From: Betaproteobacteria bacterium
GTDB taxonomy: Bacteria > Pseudomonadota > Gammaproteobacteria > Burkholderiales > SG8-39
DNA length: 6,265 nucleotides
Assembly (NCBI GenBank): GCA_029865405.1
Contig: JAOUGZ010000173.1
Coordinates: 1 to 6,265, forward strand
Direction: 5' to 3'
The position numbers and the translations under genes are program-made. Of the stretch, positions 1 through 6,265 are shown piece by piece. The notes beneath the pieces are model-generated. The model worked only from the letters and a program-made list of their open reading frames with translations, had not been told where the DNA came from and did no database searches. Within the stretch, counting starts at the first letter, position 1, and each line of letters begins with the position of its first letter.

Positions 1-628
1 CGAGGTCTACGACTCCAACCGCTACACGCTGCACGGCATGCTCGCGCGCCTCGGCGTCGAGATCCGCGACCTGGGCGTGGTGCGCGACGATCCCGCCGCG
101 CTCGAAGCGGCGTTCCGCGACGCGGCCTCGAACGCCGACGCCATTGTCACCACCGGCGGCGTGTCGGTGGGCGAAGCCGATTTCGTCAAGCCGATGATGG
201 CCAGGCTCGGCGAGGCGCTCTTCTGGCGCATCGCCATGCGGCCTGGGCGGCCGATGGCGTTCGGCCGCATCGGCGAGGCGTTCCTATTCGGCCTGCCGGG
301 AAACCCGGTCGCGGTGATGGTGACCTTCTATCAGTTCGTGCGCGAAGCGCTGCTGCAGCTTGCGGGTCGCAGCGGCGATTGCGCCCTGCCGCTGCTCGAG
401 GTGGCGGCGGCAGAACCGCTGCGCAAGATCGCGGGCCGCACCGAATACCAGCGCGGCATCCTGTTCGCGGACGGCGGCGAGCTCAAGGTGAGGGTCACCG
501 GCCAGCAGGGCTCGGGCGTGCTGCGCTCGATGTCCGAGTCCAACTGCTTCATCGTGCTGGCGCACGGGCGCGGCAAGGTCGCCGCCGGCGAGAAGGTGCC
601 GGTGCAGCTGTTCGAGGGCCTGGCCTGA
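1..628 (+). CDS. moeA: Molybdopterin molybdenumtransferase MoeA, C-terminal part (5' end outside window)
   Basis: MoeA inserts molybdate into adenylylated molybdopterin, the last step of molybdenum cofactor synthesis in the cytoplasm. The reading frame is open from base 2, giving 208 residues before the TGA at 626-628. That is about half of a MoeA of roughly 400 residues, so the start and domains I and II are missing to the left. The visible part begins in the conserved stretch VYDSNRYTLHG and contains the MogA/MoeA-type pterin-binding fold, with TTGGVSVGEAD at visible residues 50-60 and FGLPGNPVAV at 96-105. The smaller C-terminal domain IV follows (from about residue 125), with NCFIVL near the end. 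The whole stretch resembles E. coli MoeA closely by eye and ends at the expected place, so the C-terminus is complete. No frameshift is seen. It converges on otsA with one base between stop codons and has no evident functional link to the other genes. Confidence 0.95.
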   Translation, partial: EVYDSNRYTLHGMLARLGVEIRDLGVVRDDPAALEAAFRDAASNADAIVTTGGVSVGEADFVKPMMARLGEALFWRIAMRPGRPMAFGRIGEAFLFGLPGNPVAVMVTFYQFVREALLQLAGRSGDCALPLLEVAAAEPLRKIAGRTEYQRGILFADGGELKVRVTGQQGSGVLRSMSESNCFIVLAHGRGKVAAGEKVPVQLFEGLA

Positions 629-629
629 A

Positions 630-2141
630 CTAGAACGGCAGCTGGTACTCCGTAACGTCTTCCTCGGCGTGCCCCGCGGGCTGGGGAAAGGCGCTCAGGT
701 CCTTCGTGATCGCGGCGCGCAGGAACGCGTCCACCCACCAGAACACGTCGTACTCGCGGATCGAATTGCGCATGCGGTGCATGCGCGCCTGGCGTTCTTC
801 GGGGGGCATGCTGGTGGCGCGGTGCACGGCGTCGGCCACGCCTTCGATATCGTAGGGGTTGACGAGCAGCGCGCCGCGATACAACTGCGAGGCCGCGCCG
901 GCGAATTCCGAGAGGATCAGCACGCAGTCCTCCTCGATGCTGCAGGTGCAGTATTCCTTCGCCACCAGGTTCATGCCGTCCTTCAGCGGCGTGATGAGCG
1001 CGATGTGGGCGGCGCGGTAGTACGCCAGCAACTCCAGGCGCGACAGGCTGCGGTACTCGTACCAGATCGGCACCCAGCCGCCGGGGCGCGCGAAGCGGCC
1101 GTTGATCCGTCCCACCAGCTGCTCGATCTCCGTGCGCAGCCGGTGGTACTCGGGGATGTCCTCGCGGCTCGGCACCACGACCTGGATGAAGGAAACGCGC
1201 TCGCGCAGCTGCGGGTAGCGCTCGAGCAGGTTCTCGAAGGCCTTGAGCCGCAGCGGGATGCCCTTGGTGTAGTCGAGCCGGTCGATGCCGAGGATCAGTT
1301 TCCTTTCGGGCAGCAGGCGATGCAGCTCCCGCGCCTTCTCGGTCACTTCCGGCGTCGCGGCGCGGCGCTGGAAGGCGGCAAAGTCGATGGAGATCGGGAA
1401 TGCGCCGATCCGCACCTCGCGCTTGCCGACGCGCGCCACCATCACCTGCCCGCGGCCTTCGATCTGCACGTCCTTCGCCAGCAGGCGCGTGCATTGCACG
1501 AAGTTGCGGCGGTCGACCGCCGTCTGGAAGCCGAGGAGGTCGAACTCCAGCAGCGCCTGCAGCAGCGACAGCCGCCAGGGCAGCTTCATGAACAGGTCCG
1601 GCGACGGGAACGGGATGTGCAGGAAGAACCCCAGGCGCGAGTGCACGCCGCGGCGCCGCAGCTCGGCGGCGACGTTCATCAGGTGGTAGTCGTGGATCCA
1701 GACGAAATCCCCGGGCCGCGTGTGCGTCTTCACCACGTCGGCGAATTTTCCGTTCACCTCGCAGTAGGTGCGCCAGTACGCCGAGTCGAAGTTGCACAGC
1801 GACTGCAGGTCGTGGAACAAGGGCCAGATGATCTCGTTGGAGAAGCCGAGGTAGAACTTGTCCATCTCCTCGGCCGTGAGCGGCACGCCCGCAAGGGTGT
1901 AGCCGGCGTTGGCGCCGGCGGCGGCGAGCGCTGCGTCGAGCTCCTTCGCGTCGCCCGTGGTGCCCGGCCAGCCGATCCACATGCCGCCGCGGTCGCGCAG
2001 CACCGGCAGCAGCGCGGTGACCAGCCCTCCGCCGCCGGGCTCCGACTGCCAGACGCCACGCTCTTTCCTGAAGGTGAACGGCAGGCGGTTGGACACGACG
2101 ATGAGCCGCTCGCGGCCCGCGCTCGCCTTCCCCCCTCTCAT
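630..2141 (-). CDS. otsA: Trehalose-6-phosphate synthase (GT20 family), OtsA
   Basis: OtsA transfers glucose from a nucleotide sugar, usually UDP-glucose, to glucose-6-phosphate to make trehalose-6-phosphate in the cytoplasm. The product is 503 residues, near the usual length for a single-domain bacterial OtsA, with no fused phosphatase domain. Family motifs occur in order: VVSNRLP (15-21, with Arg19), the glycine loop GGGGL (36-40), GWPG (57-60), FYLGFSNEIIWP (96-107), HDYHLM (150-155), GFFLHIPFPS (171-180), DLLGFQT (201-207), GIDRLDYTKG (285-294, with Arg288 and Lys293 matching the phosphate-binding pair of E. coli OtsA), GRINGRF (344-350), TPLKDGMNLVAKEY (384-397) and LSEFAGAA (410-417). 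The ATG start is supported by GAGGAG six bases upstream. The gene follows the MscS-type channel gene by 10 bases and is probably co-transcribed with it. Glucosylglycerol-phosphate synthase is a related alternative, but the LDYTKG and donor-site motifs are ordinary OtsA. No otsB is in the window. Confidence 0.96.
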   Translation of the reverse strand: MRGGKASAGRERLIVVSNRLPFTFRKERGVWQSEPGGGGLVTALLPVLRDRGGMWIGWPGTTGDAKELDAALAAAGANAGYTLAGVPLTAEEMDKFYLGFSNEIIWPLFHDLQSLCNFDSAYWRTYCEVNGKFADVVKTHTRPGDFVWIHDYHLMNVAAELRRRGVHSRLGFFLHIPFPSPDLFMKLPWRLSLLQALLEFDLLGFQTAVDRRNFVQCTRLLAKDVQIEGRGQVMVARVGKREVRIGAFPISIDFAAFQRRAATPEVTEKARELHRLLPERKLILGIDRLDYTKGIPLRLKAFENLLERYPQLRERVSFIQVVVPSREDIPEYHRLRTEIEQLVGRINGRFARPGGWVPIWYEYRSLSRLELLAYYRAAHIALITPLKDGMNLVAKEYCTCSIEEDCVLILSEFAGAASQLYRGALLVNPYDIEGVADAVHRATSMPPEERQARMHRMRNSIREYDVFWWVDAFLRAAITKDLSAFPQPAGHAEEDVTEYQLPF

Positions 2142-2147
2142 GGCCGG

Positions 2148-2153
2148 CTCCTC
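2148..2153 (-). promoter_or_regulatory. otsA ribosome binding site overlapping the mscS stop codon
   Basis: GAGGAG on the minus strand lies six bases before the otsA ATG (2141-2139). It overlaps the last two codon positions' worth of the upstream channel gene's end, whose TGA occupies 2154-2152. A ribosome ending the channel gene would therefore sit on the otsA binding site, which is the usual layout for translational coupling. Coupling itself is inferred. Confidence 0.75.
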
Positions 2154-3216
2154 AACTGCCCGCGGCCGCTTCCTGCCGCAGATACAGCGTACGCGTCGGA
2201 TAGGCGAATTGCACGCCTTCCTGCGCCAGCTTGTCGAAGATCGCCAGGTTGATCGCCTGCTGGCGGTCCATGTACAGGTTGTAGTCCGGGCTGAGCACGT
2301 AGTACACGATCTCGAAATTGAGCGCGAAGTCGGCGTATTCCTTGAAGTGCGCGCGATCGAAGCGCACGTCGGGCTGCGCCTCGACCGCCGCCTTCAGCCA
2401 GCCGGGCAGCGCGCGCAGCTTCTCCGCCGGCGTCTCGTAGGTCACGCCGATGCCGAACGCAATGCGCCGCTCCTGCATGCGCTTGTAGTTCTTGATCTGG
2501 GCGTTGAGCAGCTGCGCGTTGGCGAACACGAGCTGCTCGCCCCACAGGCTCTTCACGCGCGTGGTCTTCAGACCCACCTTCTCCACCGTGCCGGGCTTGT
2601 CGCCGACGATGATGAAGTCGCCGACCTGGAACGGCTTGTCGAGCACGATCGACATCGAGGCGAACAGGTCGCCGAGGATGTTCTGCAGGGCGAGCGCCAC
2701 GGCGATGCCGCCGATGCCCAGGCCGGCGATCAGCGCGGTGACGTTGAAGCCGAGCTGGTCGAGCGCGATGAGCAGCCCGAGCGCCCACACCACCACGCGC
2801 GCGACGAAGCCGAGCAGGTTGACCGTGGTCGTCGCCGCCGGATCGGTGGCGCGCGCCGCGTCCGCGCGCAGCGCGAGCCAGCGCAGCAACCAGCGGTTGG
2901 TCCAGACAACGAACTGCACCACCAGCGCCACCATCGCAGCGTTCTCGAGCAGGCGATCGAGGCGCGGCGGAATTTCGAGGGCGGACGCGCCGGCATAGAG
3001 CGCGAGCGGCGTCAGCAGCCACAGCTTCGTCGCACGCACCGCGGCGACCAGCGCGTCGTCCAGCTGCAAGTCGGTGCGGCGCGCGATACGCGAGATCACG
3101 CGCGCGACGACTGCGCGCGCCACCCACACTGCGGCGAGCAACGCGACCACGATCGCGCCCGCGAGCAGCCACGCGTCCGGCCCGTTGTTCTGCAGCAGTT
3201 GCTCCCAGATCCTCAT
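2152..3216 (-). CDS. MscS-family small-conductance mechanosensitive ion channel
   Basis: Predicted inner-membrane channel that opens on membrane tension and releases ions and small solutes during osmotic downshift. The chosen start gives 354 residues. Hydrophobic segments lie at about 15-40, 63-80, 90-115 and 132-152, followed by the conserved pore-lining helix at about 157-190 (LIAGLGIGGIAVALALQNIL). That suggests five membrane segments, more than the three of E. coli MscS and closer to YnaI-type members. The MscS beta domain follows, with DKPFQVGDFI (193-202), GTVEKVGLKTTR (209-220) and FANAQLLNAQIKNY (231-244). The C-terminal alpha/beta domain ends in the typical FAYPTRTLYL (337-346). The ATG at 3216 is preceded by AGGAAGG at seven bases. 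The open frame runs 37 codons further to 3327, but that stretch is not hydrophobic, looks unlike the family and would cross the candidate promoter. The gene sits directly before otsA. The family is clear; the exact subfamily is not. Confidence 0.92.
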   Translation of the reverse strand: MRIWEQLLQNNGPDAWLLAGAIVVALLAAVWVARAVVARVISRIARRTDLQLDDALVAAVRATKLWLLTPLALYAGASALEIPPRLDRLLENAAMVALVVQFVVWTNRWLLRWLALRADAARATDPAATTTVNLLGFVARVVVWALGLLIALDQLGFNVTALIAGLGIGGIAVALALQNILGDLFASMSIVLDKPFQVGDFIIVGDKPGTVEKVGLKTTRVKSLWGEQLVFANAQLLNAQIKNYKRMQERRIAFGIGVTYETPAEKLRALPGWLKAAVEAQPDVRFDRAHFKEYADFALNFEIVYYVLSPDYNLYMDRQQAINLAIFDKLAQEGVQFAYPTRTLYLRQEAAAGS

Positions 3217-3223
3217 CGTCGCG

Positions 3224-3230
3224 CCTTCCT
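3224..3230 (-). promoter_or_regulatory. Ribosome binding site fixing the mscS-family start
   Basis: AGGAAGG on the minus strand lies seven bases before the ATG at 3216-3214. It favours this start over the in-frame ATG at 3327, which has no comparable purine-rich site and would add 37 residues unlike the family. Confidence 0.75.
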
Positions 3231-3251
3231 GCTTGTCGAGCGTCCTTGCCG

Positions 3252-3280
3252 AACATAACGCCGACACTGCATCGACGCAA
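3252..3280 (-). promoter_or_regulatory. Candidate sigma-70 promoter for the mscS-otsA pair
   Basis: On the minus strand, TTGCGT (3280-3275) and TATGTT (3257-3252) are spaced by 17 bases and resemble -35 and -10 elements. The match is moderate (three and four of six bases). Transcription would begin near 3245, giving a leader of about 30 bases before the ATG at 3216. The -35 element lies inside a perfect inverted repeat. This is prediction by eye only; a stress sigma factor could recognise a similar -10. Confidence 0.35.
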
Positions 3281-3291
3281 AGTTTTTTGCG
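3276..3291. repeat. Perfect 6-bp inverted repeat CGCAAA-N4-TTTGCG
   Basis: CGCAAA (3276-3281) and TTTGCG (3286-3291) form a perfect inverted repeat around the four bases GTTT. It sits in the divergent intergenic region and covers five of the six bases of the candidate minus-strand -35 element. It could be an operator half-site pair or a chance palindrome. It is not followed by a T-run, so it does not look like an intrinsic terminator. Confidence 0.4.
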
Positions 3292-3309
3292 CGCGATCGT
3301 GCGCACAGG

Positions 3310-3338
3310 TTGTTCGCTTGGCGTCACCGTGATAAAAT
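3310..3338 (+). promoter_or_regulatory. Candidate sigma-70 promoter for glgB-glgE
   Basis: TTGTTC (3310-3315) and TAAAAT (3333-3338) are spaced by 17 bases. The -10 differs from TATAAT at one position, and it sits within GTGATAAAATGG, a sequence often seen at proteobacterial promoters. The -35 is weak (three of six). Transcription would begin near 3345 and leave a leader of about 115 bases before glgB. Predicted by eye, not tested. Confidence 0.5.
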
Positions 3339-3417
3339 GGCGCAGCGCAATGTGAATCGCAAAGCGCGCTCAAACCAGCAGCAGCCGGGTGCGTCCGTCC
3401 CGCGCAGCGAAACCTCC

Positions 3418-3432
3418 GGTCCGAGAGGGACC
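3418..3432 (+). other. Small hairpin in the glgB leader
   Basis: GGTCC (3418-3422) and GGACC (3428-3432) can pair around the five-base loop GAGAG. It ends 16 bases before the glgB Shine-Dalgarno site at 3449. The stem is only five base pairs and there is no T-run, so it is neither a convincing terminator nor a recognised riboswitch. The rest of the 3217-3461 gap holds the two candidate promoters, one inverted repeat and nothing else I can name. Confidence 0.3.
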
Positions 3433-3448
3433 ACAAACCTATAACACT

Positions 3449-3453
3449 GGAGG
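3449..3453 (+). promoter_or_regulatory. Ribosome binding site supporting the TTG start of glgB
   Basis: GGAGG lies eight bases before the TTG at 3462-3464. No ATG or GTG in frame is placed near it, so it decides for the TTG. The next codon is also TTG (3465), at 11 bases, and is the less well spaced alternative. Confidence 0.7.
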
Positions 3454-3461
3454 CCGGCATC

Positions 3462-5336
3462 TTGTTGACCGAGCATGACGCGTATCTTTTCCGTGAAGGC
3501 ACGCACGGGCGCCTGTACGAGCGCCTCGGCTGCCATCTCGACACCCAGAAGAAGGGCGCGCACTTCGGCGTGTGGGCGCCCAACGCGCGCGCGGTTTCCG
3601 TGATCGGCGACTGGAACGGCTGGCGCGCGGGCGCCGATGCGCTTGCGCCGCGCGGCGATCATTCCGGCATCTGGGAAGGCAGCGTGCACGGCGCCGAGCG
3701 CGGCCAGGCCTACAAGTTCCGCATCGAATCGCACGCCGGCGGGCACGTCGCGGAAAAGGCCGACCCTTTTGCCGTAGCGAGCGAGTTGCCGCCGGCCACC
3801 GGCTCGCGCGTCTGGACTCTGGAGTACGAGTGGGGCGACGCCGAGTGGATGAAGTCGCGCGGACCGAAGAACGCGCTCGATGCGCCGATGGCGGTGTACG
3901 AAGTGCACGCGGGTTCCTGGAAGCGCAAGGACGGCGCCTTTCTCGGTTACCGGGCGCTCGCGCACGCGCTCGCCGCCTACGTGAAGGAAATGGGCTTCAC
4001 GCACGTGGAGCTGATGCCGGTCACCGAGCACCCGTTCTACGGTTCCTGGGGCTATCAGACCACGGGTTACTTCTCACCCACCTCGCGCTACGGCACGCCG
4101 CAGGATTTCATGTACCTCGTGGATCACCTGCACCAGGCGGGCATCGGCGTGATCCTCGACTGGGTGCCCTCGCACTTTCCCGCCGACGCGCACGGCCTCG
4201 GGTTCTTCGACGGTACGCACCTCTACGAGCACTCGGACCCGCGCCAGGGCTTTCACCCGGAATGGAACTCGAGCATCTTCAATTACGGCCGCAACGAGGT
4301 GCGCTCGTTCCTGCTGTCCTCAGCGCTGTTCTGGCTGGACAAGTACCACGTCGACGGCATTCGCGTCGACGCGGTGGCCTCGATGCTGTACCTCGACTAC
4401 GCGAGGAAGGACGGCGAGTGGATTCCGAACCGCTACGGCGGCCGCGAGAACCTGGAGGCGATCTCGTTCCTGCGCACGCTGAACGAAGGCGTGTACCGCG
4501 ATCACCCCGACTGCTTCACGGCGGCCGAGGAGTCCACCGCCTGGCCCATGGTGTCGCGCCCGACCTACCTCGGCGGCCTGGGCTTCGGCCTGAAGTGGAA
4601 CATGGGCTGGATGCACGACACGCTCGCCTACTTCAAGGAAGACCCGATCAACCGCAAGTACCATCACGGGCGCCTCACCTTCTCGCTCATCTACGCCTTC
4701 AACGAGAATTTCACGCTGCCGCTCTCGCACGACGAGGTGGTGCACGGCAAGGGCTCGCTCGTCGGCAAGATGCCGGGCGACGCCTGGCAGCAGTTCGCCA
4801 ACCTGCGCGCGCTCTACGGCTACATGTGGGCGCATCCGGGCAAGAAGCTCTTGTTCATGGGCGGGGAATTCGGCCAGCGGCGCGAGTGGACGCACGACGG
4901 CGAACTCGAGTGGTGGGTGTGCGAGCGGCCCGAGCACGCGGGCCTGAAGCGCTGGGTGGCGGACCTGAATCGCGCCTACCGCGCCGAGCCGGCGCTCTGG
5001 CAGGTAGACTTCTCCTACGAAGGCTTCGAGTGGATCGACGCCAATGACGCCCAGAACAGCGCCATCTCGTTCCTGCGCAAGCCGCGCGGCAAAGGGCCGC
5101 TGGTCGCCGTGGTGTGCAACCTGACGCCGCTGCCGCGCGAGAATTACGTGCTCGGCGTGCCGCGCGGCGGCACTTGGCGCGAGATCGTGAACAGCGACGC
5201 GAAGGAGTACGGCGGCGCAGGCTGGGGCAACATGGGCGCGGTGCAGGCGGCGCCGCTGGCGGCGCACGGGCGTCCGCATTCGCTGACGCTGACGCTGCCG
5301 CCGCTCTCGACCGTTTACCTGAGGAGCGAGGCATGA
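3462..5336 (+). CDS. glgB: 1,4-alpha-glucan branching enzyme GlgB, short form without N1 domain
   Basis: GlgB cuts alpha-1,4-glucan chains and rejoins the piece as an alpha-1,6 branch, in the cytoplasm. The product is 624 residues from a TTG start, against about 730 for E. coli GlgB. The N-terminus ([18 protein letters not shown], 6-23) matches the E. coli sequence just after its N1 domain, so N1 is absent. A CBM48 module follows (about 33-110, with FGVWAPNA and VIGDWNGW). The GH13 barrel comes next: [17 protein letters not shown] (183-199), LDWVPSHFP (232-240), [13 protein letters not shown] (298-310, nucleophile Asp303), TAAEEST (353-359, acid/base Glu356) and [10 protein letters not shown] (421-430, Asp424). 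The spacings of 53 and 68 residues between these catalytic residues equal those of E. coli Asp405, Glu458 and Asp526. The C-terminal beta domain is complete and ends VYLRSEA. Its last bases overlap glgE, which points to one operon and to branching of GlgE-made glucan. Confidence 0.96.
   Translation: MLTEHDAYLFREGTHGRLYERLGCHLDTQKKGAHFGVWAPNARAVSVIGDWNGWRAGADALAPRGDHSGIWEGSVHGAERGQAYKFRIESHAGGHVAEKADPFAVASELPPATGSRVWTLEYEWGDAEWMKSRGPKNALDAPMAVYEVHAGSWKRKDGAFLGYRALAHALAAYVKEMGFTHVELMPVTEHPFYGSWGYQTTGYFSPTSRYGTPQDFMYLVDHLHQAGIGVILDWVPSHFPADAHGLGFFDGTHLYEHSDPRQGFHPEWNSSIFNYGRNEVRSFLLSSALFWLDKYHVDGIRVDAVASMLYLDYARKDGEWIPNRYGGRENLEAISFLRTLNEGVYRDHPDCFTAAEESTAWPMVSRPTYLGGLGFGLKWNMGWMHDTLAYFKEDPINRKYHHGRLTFSLIYAFNENFTLPLSHDEVVHGKGSLVGKMPGDAWQQFANLRALYGYMWAHPGKKLLFMGGEFGQRREWTHDGELEWWVCERPEHAGLKRWVADLNRAYRAEPALWQVDFSYEGFEWIDANDAQNSAISFLRKPRGKGPLVAVVCNLTPLPRENYVLGVPRGGTWREIVNSDAKEYGGAGWGNMGAVQAAPLAAHGRPHSLTLTLPPLSTVYLRSEA
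5321..5326 (+). promoter_or_regulatory. glgE ribosome binding site inside the end of glgB
   Basis: GAGGAG within the last codons of glgB lies six bases before the ATG at 5333. It supports that ATG, which shares four bases (ATGA) with the glgB stop, and suggests coupled translation. Confidence 0.75.
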
Positions 5337-6265
5337 GCCCGGCTGGCGAATCCGACGGCCGTGTGCGCGCGGTGATCGACGCGGTGCGCCCAGCCGTGGA
5401 CGGCGGGCGCTTCGCGGTGAAGCGCGTCGCCGGCGAGGCGCTCGAAGTCGAGGTGCACTGCTTCGCCGACGGCCACGACGTGCTGCGCGCGCGGCTGCTG
5501 TGGCGCGCGGAGGACGCGCGCGACTGGCAGGAAGTGGAGATGAAGCCGCTCGGCAACGACGTCTGGCGCGCGCAGTTCACGCCGCAGGAGATCGGGCGCT
5601 ACCGCTACTCGGTGGCCGCGTGGGTGGACGTGTTCGCCACCTGGCGCCACGACTTCGCGCGGCGCGAGGATCCCGCCGACCAGGCGCTCGCTGCGCTCGC
5701 CGGCGCCTTCCTTGCCGAGGAAGCGGCCGCACGCGCCAAGCACGAAAATGCGGGCGCCGACGCCCAGCAGCTGAAGGACTGGGCGTCGCGGCTGCGCGCC
5801 GCGAAGAAGCCGGACGAGATCCGCGCCACGGCGCTCGACGAAGTGATGGGTGCGCTGGCCATGCGCTACCCCGATCGTTCGCTCGAGGCGCGCTGGGGCG
5901 TCGACATGCCGCTCGTCGTCGATCGCGAGCGCGCCCGCTACTCCACCTGGTACGAGCTGTTCCCGCGCTCGGCGGGCACCGAGCCGGGCAAGCACGGCAC
6001 CTTCAAGGACGTGGAGAAGCGACTCGCGTATGTCGCCGAGCTCGGCTTCGACGTGCTCTACCTGCCGCCGATCCATCCGGTCGGCCGCGAGCGCCGCAAG
6101 GGCAAGAACAACGCGGTGAGCGCGGGCGCGGACGACGTCGGCAGCCCGTGGGCCATCGGCGCGAAGGAAGGCGGGCACAAGTCCATCCTGCCGGCGCTCG
6201 GCACGCCGGAGGATTTCCGCAGCCTGGTGAAAGCGGCGGCAAAGCACGGCATGGAGATCGCCCTC
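5333..6265 (+). CDS. glgE: Alpha-1,4-glucan:maltose-1-phosphate maltosyltransferase GlgE, N-terminal part (3' end outside window)
   Basis: GlgE extends alpha-1,4-glucan by two glucose units at a time, using alpha-maltose-1-phosphate as donor. It is the polymerising step of the route from trehalose to glucan. The frame is open for 311 codons to the window's last base, a little under half of the usual length of about 650-700 residues. The N-terminal part (about 12-110) fits the beta-sandwich domain of GlgE, followed by a helical insert (about 115-180). Hallmark motifs are [14 protein letters not shown] (202-215), [20 protein letters not shown] (221-240), [11 protein letters not shown] (241-251), RKGKNN (255-260), [17 protein letters not shown] (269-285) and LGTPEDF (289-295). 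These separate GlgE (GH13_3) from other GH13 enzymes. The catalytic Asp and Glu lie past the window edge and cannot be checked. The start is set by the ATGA overlap with glgB and a good Shine-Dalgarno site. TreS and a maltokinase are the expected partners. Confidence 0.94.
   Translation, partial: MSPAGESDGRVRAVIDAVRPAVDGGRFAVKRVAGEALEVEVHCFADGHDVLRARLLWRAEDARDWQEVEMKPLGNDVWRAQFTPQEIGRYRYSVAAWVDVFATWRHDFARREDPADQALAALAGAFLAEEAAARAKHENAGADAQQLKDWASRLRAAKKPDEIRATALDEVMGALAMRYPDRSLEARWGVDMPLVVDRERARYSTWYELFPRSAGTEPGKHGTFKDVEKRLAYVAELGFDVLYLPPIHPVGRERRKGKNNAVSAGADDVGSPWAIGAKEGGHKSILPALGTPEDFRSLVKAAAKHGMEIAL

Noticed and set aside
605..644. Paired CAGCTG sites around the moeA/otsA junction as a terminator stem
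   Set aside because: Each CAGCTG is itself palindromic, the pairing extends no further, the loop would be 28 bases, and there is no T-run.
331..1980. A 549-codon minus-strand frame spanning the end of moeA and otsA
   Set aside because: It is out of frame with both recognised genes, is arginine- and alanine-rich low-complexity sequence, and crosses a convergent gene boundary. It is not a moeA-otsA fusion.
669..2252. A 527-codon open frame on the plus strand opposite otsA
   Set aside because: It is a shadow of the high-GC otsA codons: low-complexity composition rich in Arg, Ala, His, Val and Gln, no recognisable motifs, and the opposite strand carries a full set of OtsA motifs.
3217..3327. 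A 37-residue N-terminal extension of the MscS-family protein
   Set aside because: The frame is open, but the added residues are unlike the family, lie over the candidate promoter and lack a ribosome binding site. The ATG at 3216 has a good one.
3337..3444. A 35-codon plus-strand ORF just upstream of glgB, possibly a leader peptide
   Set aside because: Its ATG overlaps the candidate -10 element, it has no Shine-Dalgarno site, and it shows no run of regulatory codons. It would only revive if the glgB transcript starts upstream of about 3325.
3440..3445. TATAAC as a -10 element close to glgB
   Set aside because: There is no -35 at a sensible distance, and a start about seven bases later would remove or crowd the Shine-Dalgarno site.
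3572..5047. A 491-codon plus-strand frame inside glgB
   Set aside because: Frame-shifted shadow of glgB with strong Arg/Ala bias and no family resemblance; glgB itself has all GH13 catalytic motifs in its own frame.
5315..6247. A 310-codon minus-strand frame opposite glgE
   Set aside because: Shadow of the glgE coding strand, rich in Arg, Ala, Val and His with no motif. The plus strand has clear GlgE hallmarks.

Overview
The window is a GC-rich, tightly packed bacterial chromosomal segment with very short gene gaps. It reads as a high-GC proteobacterium. A betaproteobacterium (Burkholderiales-like) is my best guess, from the MoeA and GlgB sequence style and the codon bias, but the sequence alone does not prove it. 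I see no sign of a plasmid, phage, transposon, CRISPR array, tRNA or rRNA.

Layout. Bases 1-628 (+) hold the C-terminal half of moeA, a molybdenum-cofactor gene whose start lies outside the window. After a single spacer base comes a convergent minus-strand pair, read from right to left: an MscS-type mechanosensitive channel (2152-3216), then otsA, trehalose-6-phosphate synthase (630-2141). These two are separated by 10 bases and look co-transcribed. A divergent intergenic region (3217-3461) carries candidate promoters for both directions. On the plus strand, glgB (3462-5336, glycogen/alpha-glucan branching enzyme) overlaps the start of glgE (5333 to beyond 6265, maltose-1-phosphate maltosyltransferase) by four bases.

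How the genes fit together. Apart from moeA, which looks like an unrelated neighbour, the genes share a theme of osmotic stress and trehalose/alpha-glucan metabolism. OtsA starts trehalose synthesis from UDP-glucose and glucose-6-phosphate. GlgE polymerises maltose-1-phosphate, which can derive from trehalose through TreS and a maltokinase, into linear alpha-1,4-glucan. GlgB adds the alpha-1,6 branches. The MscS channel would release solutes on osmotic downshift. The pathway links needed to join the two halves (OtsB, TreS, maltokinase) are not in the window. TreS and maltokinase could lie just past the right edge.

Nothing here looks like a wholly new system. The points worth a second look are the pairing of channel and trehalose gene in one operon, the divergent arrangement of trehalose-making and glucan-making arms, the short GlgB without an N1 domain starting at TTG, and an inverted repeat over the candidate channel/otsA promoter.
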